From Deltaproteobacteria bacterium (GTDB taxonomy: Bacteria > Myxococcota_A > Bradymonadia > UBA7976 > VGTA01), in the NCBI GenBank assembly GCA_016874875.1, contig VGTA01000257.1, forward strand, positions 1-5,607: 5,607 nucleotides of DNA, written 5' to 3'. Each line of letters starts with the position of its first letter. The stretch's first letter is position 1. Under the pieces are notes generated by a model. It ran no database searches, was not told the origin of the DNA, and saw nothing but the letters and a program-made list of their open reading frames with translations. Shown piece after piece: positions 1 through 5,607 of the stretch. The position numbers and the translations under genes were made by a program.

Positions 1-1
1 C

Positions 2-322
2 GGCGCCGAGTACGACCTGCTGGCGCGCGTGGGCGAGGAGGTGAGCGCCCCCTGCGCCGACGCGGGCGACTGCGCCGACGGCTACGAGTGCCTCAGCAGC
101 CTCGACGGGCTGTACTTGAGCGTGGGCGCCTGCTCCCGCGCCTGCGATTCGTCGTTTGAGTGCGGCGGCGACCGGCGCGAGTGCGTGTCGGACCTGTCGA
201 GCGGCGCGGCGGGCAGCTGCCTCCAGGCGTGCCAGAGTCCCTTTGACTGCCGTGACGGCTTCTCGTGCGCCCCGCGGGCGGGGGTGGGGGGCTTTGAGGT
301 GGACGTGTGCGTGCCGCGGTGA
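2..322 (+). CDS. Cysteine-rich secreted protein, C-terminal part (5' end outside window)
   Basis: The reading frame is open from the left edge and ends at TGA 320-322, so only the last 106 residues are present; GTG 29-31 is an internal codon, not a needed start. The visible part has 12 cysteines in a repeating pattern: C-x5-C-x5-C-x13-C-x3-C-x5-C-x6-C-x11-C-x3-C-x5-C-x5-C-x14-C. This is about two copies of one small module, with recurring patches such as CADGYEC and CRDGFSC. Many acidic residues and glycines and no transmembrane segment suggest an extracytoplasmic, disulfide-bonded protein of the kind common in Myxococcota, often anchored as lipoproteins; the N-terminus that would show this is missing. 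The next gene starts 16 bases before this stop, suggesting co-transcription and translational coupling. The function is unknown and I do not recognise a named family. Coding status is well supported by GC-rich third positions and the cysteine periodicity. Confidence 0.8.
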   Translation, partial: GAEYDLLARVGEEVSAPCADAGDCADGYECLSSLDGLYLSVGACSRACDSSFECGGDRRECVSDLSSGAAGSCLQACQSPFDCRDGFSCAPRAGVGGFEVDVCVPR

Positions 323-1515
323 GGGGGGGCGCGGCGCGCGGGGCGCTCCTCTGTGGGGCGCTCCTCTGTGGGGCGCTCCTCTGTGGGGCGCTCCTCTGTG
401 GGGCGCCCCTCCCGGCCGCCGCCGCCCCCGCCGCCGCCCCCCAGATTCGCCCCGGCGCCCTCGTGGGCAAGAAGGCGCTCGACGCGCGCCACGAGCGCCT
501 CACGCGCGACCTGCCTAAGCGCGAGCTCACCGCCGTCCTCGACGGCCTCGCGGGGCTCCTCGCGCGCGACCTCGCGGCGCGCCCCACGCACGCGGTGAGC
601 CCGCTGGCGGTGCGCGGGGTGGAGGCGCGCGCGCCGCTCGCGCCGGAGCTGGCGGACTGGCTCGAGCTCCGAATCGAGGCGCTGGTGCATCAGTCGTCGG
701 GGCACCAGCTCGCCCGCTGCGTGCCGTGCCGCGCGCAGCGGACGTCGCTCGACGAGGGCGGGTGGGTCTTTCGGCAGGGCCTGAGCGCGCCGCGCGAGCT
801 GGCGGCGGCGGCGCGGGCGAGCGGGGCGCGGGCGCTGCTCGACCTGAGCGTGGGCTGGAGCGTTGAGCTCAACCGCGTCCACCTGCGCGCCCGCCTCCTC
901 GACGGGGTCACGGGGGAGGAGACCTGGGCGCAGGACTACCACTCCGACGCCGACGCCGCCCCCGCCCGCGCCCGCGCCCCCGGCGCCGCCGCAACGCAGG
1001 AGCTCACCTCGGAGGGGCGCTACGAGGCGCGCGCGGAGGCGCTGCGGGTGCAGCGCTTTGATGGTCATTTCGGCGGGGGCGTGGGGTGGGGGCTCCACCC
1101 CACCGAGGGGCCCGCCGCCTCCGTCTCCGCCCCCGAGCTGCACGCCGCCTACAGCGAGCGCTTTGGGGAGGGCGAGCGCCTCCGCTACGCCGGGCGCCTA
1201 GAGCTCGCCGTGAGCACGGGCGGCACGCACGTGGGCGTGAAGCTCGGCGGGGAGCTCCTGTGGCTCTCTTCGCAGAGCGCCCCCCGCCCCGGCGCCTCGC
1301 CGCACGCGGGGCTCTGGCTCGGGGGCGGGGGCGCGCTCGCTTATGTGTTCGCGCGCCAGGGCGTGGACCTCCACGTCGCGGCGGAGTGGGTGAGCGGGCT
1401 GGGGCTGGGGGCGCGCCTGAGCGCGGGGTATGTGCTCGGGTTTGGGGAGGCGCCCGACGAGCCCAGGGTGATCGGGGGGGTGACCGCGACGCTGGCGGCG
1501 GTGTTTTATCTCTGA
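307..1515 (+). CDS. Exported FlgO/TolB-N-like protein with barrel-like C-terminus
   Basis: A 402-residue exported protein of unknown function. The GTG start at 307 follows GAGG (296-299) by 7 bases; an alternative in-frame GTG at 319 overlaps the upstream stop (GTGA) but lacks a spaced Shine-Dalgarno. Residues 1-11 carry arginines, residues 12-31 are four identical GALLC units forming the hydrophobic core of a signal peptide, and an Ala/Pro stretch (33-45) offers signal peptidase I sites. The cysteines are poor lipobox matches because Leu precedes each one. Residues about 47-215 resemble FlgO/TolB-N-type domains: a conserved-looking ARCVPCRAQ patch (C138, C141), then ALLDLSVGW (176-184), LRARLLDGVTGEETWAQDY (about 193-211), which matches the family's 'QLIDARTGEVLWA' ending. 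Residues about 236-402 are Gly-rich with alternating hydrophobic residues and end in VFYL, suggesting an outer-membrane beta-barrel or beta-sandwich. The domain assignment is from motif memory; the barrel is inference. Confidence 0.75.
   Translation: MRAAVRGGAARGALLCGALLCGALLCGALLCGAPLPAAAAPAAAPQIRPGALVGKKALDARHERLTRDLPKRELTAVLDGLAGLLARDLAARPTHAVSPLAVRGVEARAPLAPELADWLELRIEALVHQSSGHQLARCVPCRAQRTSLDEGGWVFRQGLSAPRELAAAARASGARALLDLSVGWSVELNRVHLRARLLDGVTGEETWAQDYHSDADAAPARARAPGAAATQELTSEGRYEARAEALRVQRFDGHFGGGVGWGLHPTEGPAASVSAPELHAAYSERFGEGERLRYAGRLELAVSTGGTHVGVKLGGELLWLSSQSAPRPGASPHAGLWLGGGGALAYVFARQGVDLHVAAEWVSGLGLGARLSAGYVLGFGEAPDEPRVIGGVTATLAAVFYL
341..410 (+). repeat. 15-bp tandem repeat (4 perfect copies plus a partial) in a signal-peptide coding region
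   Basis: The unit gggcgctcctctgtg occurs at 341-355, 356-370, 371-385 and 386-400 without a mismatch, followed by a degenerate partial copy at 401-410 (one T to C change). The period is a multiple of three, so copy number changes keep the frame of the 307-1515 gene, where each unit encodes GALLC (residues 12-31). Because the units are identical even at wobble positions, the array is recent or kept uniform by slippage. Confidence 0.95.
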
Positions 1516-1527
1516 GGGGGGCCCCGG

Positions 1528-1545
1528 GGCGCGCGCGAGCGCGCC
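1528..1545 (+). terminator. GNRA-capped GC hairpin after the exported-protein gene (possible terminator)
   Basis: Positions 1528-1534 (GGCGCGC) pair perfectly with 1539-1545 (GCGCGCC) around a GCGA tetraloop, 12 bases after the TGA of the upstream gene. No T tract follows, so this is not a classical intrinsic terminator. It could protect the 3' end of the message or help Rho-dependent termination. In DNA this GC-rich, short perfect hairpins arise easily by chance. Confidence 0.35.
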
Positions 1546-1574
1546 AGCGAGCCCCGCGAGAGGGTGAGTAGAGT

Positions 1575-1602
1575 TTCGCTTCTGGGCGCCCTGCGCTATA
1601 AC
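1575..1602 (+). promoter_or_regulatory. Candidate sigma-70-type promoter for gcvP
   Basis: TATAAC at 1597-1602 is a near-consensus -10 box, unusual in DNA this GC-rich. A weak -35 candidate TTCGCT lies at 1575-1580, 16 bases upstream. The -10 box lies about 31 bases before the gcvP ATG, leaving a short leader. The same 8 bases CGCTATAA (1594-1601) recur at 5468-5475 before another gene start. No operator or glycine riboswitch is visible in the gap. Confidence 0.55.
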
Positions 1603-1620
1603 CCTCGCGTGCCTTCACCC

Positions 1621-1624
1621 GGAG
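1621..1624 (+). promoter_or_regulatory. Ribosome binding site of gcvP
   Basis: GGAG at 1621-1624 sits 9 bases before the ATG at 1634 and supports that start, which also gives the N-terminal length expected for GcvP. Confidence 0.65.
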
Positions 1625-1633
1625 CTAGCCCTT

Positions 1634-4537
<2,904 letters not shown>

Positions 4538-4623
4538 GGTGAGGGGGGGGCGCTGGGCGCGCCCCTGGGCGCTGCGCGGCGCGCCGCCGCTGTCGCCGCC
4601 GGCGTGGCGGTAGCTGCCTCACC
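4538..4623 (+). other. gcvP-kinase intergenic segment with nested inverted repeats; possible terminator or deletion junction
   Basis: GGTGAGG (4538-4544), directly after the gcvP stop, is complementary to CCTCACC (4617-4623). Between them lie a G8 run (4543-4550), the palindrome GGGCGCGCCC (4555-4564) and GGCGCGCC (4578-4585). This could fold into a branched structure that ends gcvP transcription, but no T tract is present. No promoter-like box and no well-spaced ribosome binding site for the following kinase were found. The end of the segment (4618-4623) already encodes the first residues of a receptor-like remnant. Confidence 0.35.
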
Positions 4624-4692
4624 GAGCACGCGCTGCAGGCGCGGTCGGCGCTGGAGATGTTTCTGCTGTCGCTGGCGCTCGGCGACCGCATC
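4618..4692 (+). pseudogene. Remnant of the last 7TMR-DISM transmembrane helix, in frame with the kinase
   Basis: The kinase frame is open upstream of its ATG back to a TGA at 4540-4542. From 4618 it reads LTEHALQ, then ARSALEMFLLSLALGDRI. This closely resembles the final membrane helix of 7TMR-DISM sensor proteins, in which a pattern like 'GSALE-LLLSLALADRI' runs directly into a cytoplasmic coiled linker. Upstream of 4618 the frame turns into Arg/Gly/Cys low complexity, so the first six helices and the periplasmic sensor domain are not there. There is no GTG, ATG or TTG codon between 4543 and 4656 in this frame. I infer a 5' deletion or a sequence misjoin; recognition of the family is from memory. 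Confidence 0.55.
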
Positions 4693-5475
4693 CGCGCCCT
4701 GCAGGAGGCGGCGCGCCGCCTCCTAGAGTCGCAGGGCGCGCACAACCTGTCGCTGGCGCGCGACCTGCACGACACGGTGGGGCACACGTTCGCGCTGATT
4801 CGGCGCGCCGCCGAGGAGCTGTCGGATGAGCGCGCGCGCCCAGAGGCGCGCCTCGCCATCGCCGCCCTCGCCGAGGAGGGCGCCGCCGAGAGTCGCGAGA
4901 TCGCGCACGGGCTCTACCCGCAGCGCCTGCTCGACGCGGGCCTAGAGGGTGCCCTCCAGGCGGCGGCGGACCTAACGACGCGCAGCGGGCTGCCCGTGGC
5001 GCTGTCGCTGCCCCCCGCCCCCCTCTCCGCCCTCCTCACCCCCGCCGCCCGCCTCACGGCGCTGCGCGTGGCGGAGGAGGCGCTGCAGAACGCCCTGCGC
5101 CACTCGGGGGCGTCGCGGCTGTGGCTGCGCTTGGGGGCGGGGGCGGGGGGGGTGACGCTGGAGGTGGAGGACGACGGGCGCGGGTTTGGGGCTGGGGGGG
5201 CGGCGGCGCGCGAGGGGCTGGGCACGCGCACGATGCGCGACCGCGCCCTGCAGGCCCACGGCGCCCTCTCGCTCTCCCGCGGCGCGGCGGGGGGGGCGCT
5301 GGTGCGGCTGGTGTTGCCGGGGGCGGGGGCGGGGGTGGGGCTTGAGGGGGAGGGGGAGGAGGAGGGGGCGGAGGAGGGGGCGGAGGAGGCGCGCGAGGGG
5401 GAGCGCGCTCAAGCCGGGCGCGCGCAAGACGGGCGCGCGCAAGACGGGTGCGCCCCGCCGCCCGATTCGCTATAA
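4657..5475 (+). CDS. Sensor histidine kinase, HisKA_3 (NarL/DesK-type), apparently 5'-truncated
   Basis: The frame encodes a kinase transmitter that would autophosphorylate on histidine and pass phosphate to a NarL-type response regulator; none is present nearby in the window. In the ATG-started form (272 residues), residues 1-12 finish a membrane helix, and a helical linker leads to the H-box ARDLHDTVGH with phosphoacceptor H38. HisKA_3-style helices end near REIAHGLYPQRLLDAGLEGA. The ATPase domain has the N-box EEALQNALRH (N145), G1 box DDGRGF (172-177) and G2 box GLGTRTM (187 onward), so the catalytic core looks intact. The domain ends near LVRLVLPG; about 55 low-complexity residues follow, including EEGA repeats and AQDGR-type repeats. 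The start is doubtful: GGAG touches the ATG with no spacing, and the frame extends upstream into a 7TMR-DISM-like helix. It may be a pseudogene, a soluble or single-helix kinase remnant, or an assembly artefact. The TAA stop lies within a TATAAG box. Confidence 0.75.
   Translation: MFLLSLALGDRIRALQEAARRLLESQGAHNLSLARDLHDTVGHTFALIRRAAEELSDERARPEARLAIAALAEEGAAESREIAHGLYPQRLLDAGLEGALQAAADLTTRSGLPVALSLPPAPLSALLTPAARLTALRVAEEALQNALRHSGASRLWLRLGAGAGGVTLEVEDDGRGFGAGGAAAREGLGTRTMRDRALQAHGALSLSRGAAGGALVRLVLPGAGAGVGLEGEGEEEGAEEGAEEAREGERAQAGRAQDGRAQDGCAPPPDSL
5133..5152 (+). repeat. G-quadruplex-capable run inside the kinase gene
   Basis: The order G5-C-G5-C-G8 gives at least four G-tracts with one-base loops, a strong intramolecular G-quadruplex candidate on the + strand and in the mRNA. 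It encodes the GAGAGG stretch just before the ATPase G1 box. It is a perfect reverse complement of the C tract at 5578-5597. Confidence 0.7.
5319..5390 (+). repeat. G-rich low-complexity block with 12-bp repeat, encoding GAGAG and EEGA repeats
   Basis: Positions 5319-5340 are G5-C-G5-C-G5-T-G4, repeating the core of 5133-5149. The 12-bp unit ggaggagggggc then occurs at 5358-5369 and 5370-5381, with a 9-base partial copy at 5382-5390. In the kinase frame this encodes EEGA-EEGA-EEA. The period preserves the frame, and the block is also G-quadruplex-capable. Confidence 0.85.
5411..5455 (+). repeat. 15-bp tandem repeat (3 copies) at the 3' end of the kinase gene
   Basis: Units at 5411-5425 (aagccgggcgcgcgc), 5426-5440 (aagacgggcgcgcgc) and 5441-5455 (aagacgggtgcgccc) differ by one to three bases. 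In the kinase frame they give the five-residue period AQAGR-AQDGR-AQDGC (residues about 251-265). The period again keeps the frame. Confidence 0.85.
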
Positions 5476-5476
5476 G
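5468..5476 (+). promoter_or_regulatory. Candidate -10 box for the downstream polyproline reading frame
   Basis: CGCTATAAG contains TATAAG (5471-5476), a near-consensus -10 box that includes the kinase stop codon TAA (5473-5475). Its first 8 bases are identical to those at 1594-1601 before gcvP. No convincing -35 hexamer is seen 16-18 bases upstream, so it would need an activator or an extended -10 type contact. Confidence 0.4.
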
Positions 5477-5495
5477 GGAATCTCCACGTCCCCAC

Positions 5496-5500
5496 AGGAG
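5496..5500 (+). promoter_or_regulatory. Ribosome binding site of the last reading frame
   Basis: AGGAG at 5496-5500 lies 8 bases before ATG 5509-5511, ideal spacing. This is the best Shine-Dalgarno in the window and the main reason to accept the short frame that follows. Confidence 0.65.
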
Positions 5501-5508
5501 CCCCCCCC

Positions 5509-5607
5509 ATGACCCCGCCCCCCCCCCCCCAGGGCCCCCCCCCCGCGGCGCCCCCGCCCACCCCCCCCCCCCCCCCCCCCCCCCCGCCCCCGCCCCCCCC
5601 CCCCCCC
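5509..5607 (+). CDS. Start of a protein with polyproline N-terminus (3' end outside window)
   Basis: The ATG at 5509 is preceded by AGGAG at 8-base spacing and by a TATAAG box. The frame is open to the edge of the window (33 codons): M-T-P5-Q-G-P3-A-A-P3-T-P15. All G interruptions within the proline codons (5517, 5556, 5586, 5592) fall at third positions in this frame, as expected if the C-rich DNA is translated rather than random. Pro-rich, disordered N-termini precede membrane or zinc-ribbon domains in many GC-rich bacteria, but nothing of the folded part is visible, so no function can be given. Fifteen consecutive prolines would need elongation factor P. The C-tract length is uncertain because homopolymers are error-prone, so the frame after 5561 may be wrong. 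Confidence 0.5.
   Translation, partial: MTPPPPPQGPPPAAPPPTPPPPPPPPPPPPPPP

Noticed and set aside
349..402. Lipoprotein lipobox at one of the GALLC cysteines
   Set aside because: The residues before each cysteine are A-L-L. Lipoboxes need Gly, Ala or Ser at -1, so signal peptidase I processing in the following Ala/Pro stretch is more likely.
341..410. CRISPR-like array
   Set aside because: The 15-bp units are directly adjacent with no spacers and lie in frame within a gene.
82..1143. A 353-codon minus-strand open frame with PTEER repeats
   Set aside because: The PTEER repeats are just the antisense reading of the 15-bp array. The opposite strand has plausible codon use, a signal peptide and domain motifs.
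1516..1633. Glycine riboswitch upstream of gcvP
   Set aside because: The gap is only 118 bases and is occupied by a GC hairpin and the promoter candidate. The distance from the -10 box to ATG (about 31 bases) leaves no room for an aptamer, and no riboswitch core motif is visible.
4539..4613. A small GTG-started peptide after gcvP (24 codons)
   Set aside because: It is a low-complexity Arg/Pro/Trp peptide without independent support. It is more likely noise in a GC-rich gap, though it could include frameshifted remains of the lost receptor.
5186..5512. A 108-codon plus-strand frame overlapping the kinase 3' end
   Set aside because: It is a shadow of the kinase ATPase domain and repeats in another frame. 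The kinase frame carries the G1 and G2 motifs.

Overview
The window is a very GC-rich (visibly about three-quarters G+C) bacterial chromosomal segment with all recognisable genes on the + strand. The strong GC third-position bias, a disulfide-rich secreted protein, a secreted FlgO/TolB-N-like protein joined to a barrel-like domain, and proline/alanine-rich low complexity all resemble Myxococcota and related former Deltaproteobacteria. That placement is an inference from style, not from a marker gene. No rRNA, tRNA, CRISPR array, insertion sequence or phage gene is visible.

Layout. (1) Positions 2-322 hold the 3' end of a gene for a cysteine-rich secreted protein. (2) It overlaps by 16 bases a second gene (307-1515) for an exported protein. 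Its signal peptide is built on a perfect 15-bp tandem repeat, followed by a FlgO/TolB-N-like domain and a barrel-like C-terminus. These two genes probably form an operon. (3) A 118-base gap carries a GNRA-capped hairpin, a promoter candidate and a ribosome binding site. (4) gcvP (1634-4537) encodes the complete fused P-protein (glycine decarboxylase) of the glycine cleavage system, with all its signature motifs. gcvT and gcvH are not in the window. (5) A gap of about 120 bases leads to a HisKA_3/DesK-NarL-type histidine kinase (4657-5475). Its reading frame continues upstream of the ATG into what reads as the last transmembrane helix of a 7TMR-DISM receptor, but the rest of that receptor is absent and no good start exists. 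The gene looks 5'-truncated, or the assembly is misjoined there. Its 3' end is expanded by acidic and AQDGR-type repeats. (6) The kinase stop codon overlaps a TATAAG box. This is followed by a good Shine-Dalgarno and an ATG opening a polyproline reading frame that runs off the window in a nearly pure C tract.

Function. Only gcvP has a firmly assigned role: glycine degradation and one-carbon supply together with the T, H and L proteins encoded elsewhere. The first two genes are envelope proteins of unknown role. The kinase has no response regulator beside it in the window. Much of the interest lies in low-complexity evolution: three in-frame tandem repeats (periods 15, 12 and 15 bp), G-quadruplex-capable G runs inside the kinase gene and a C tract at the end complementary to them.
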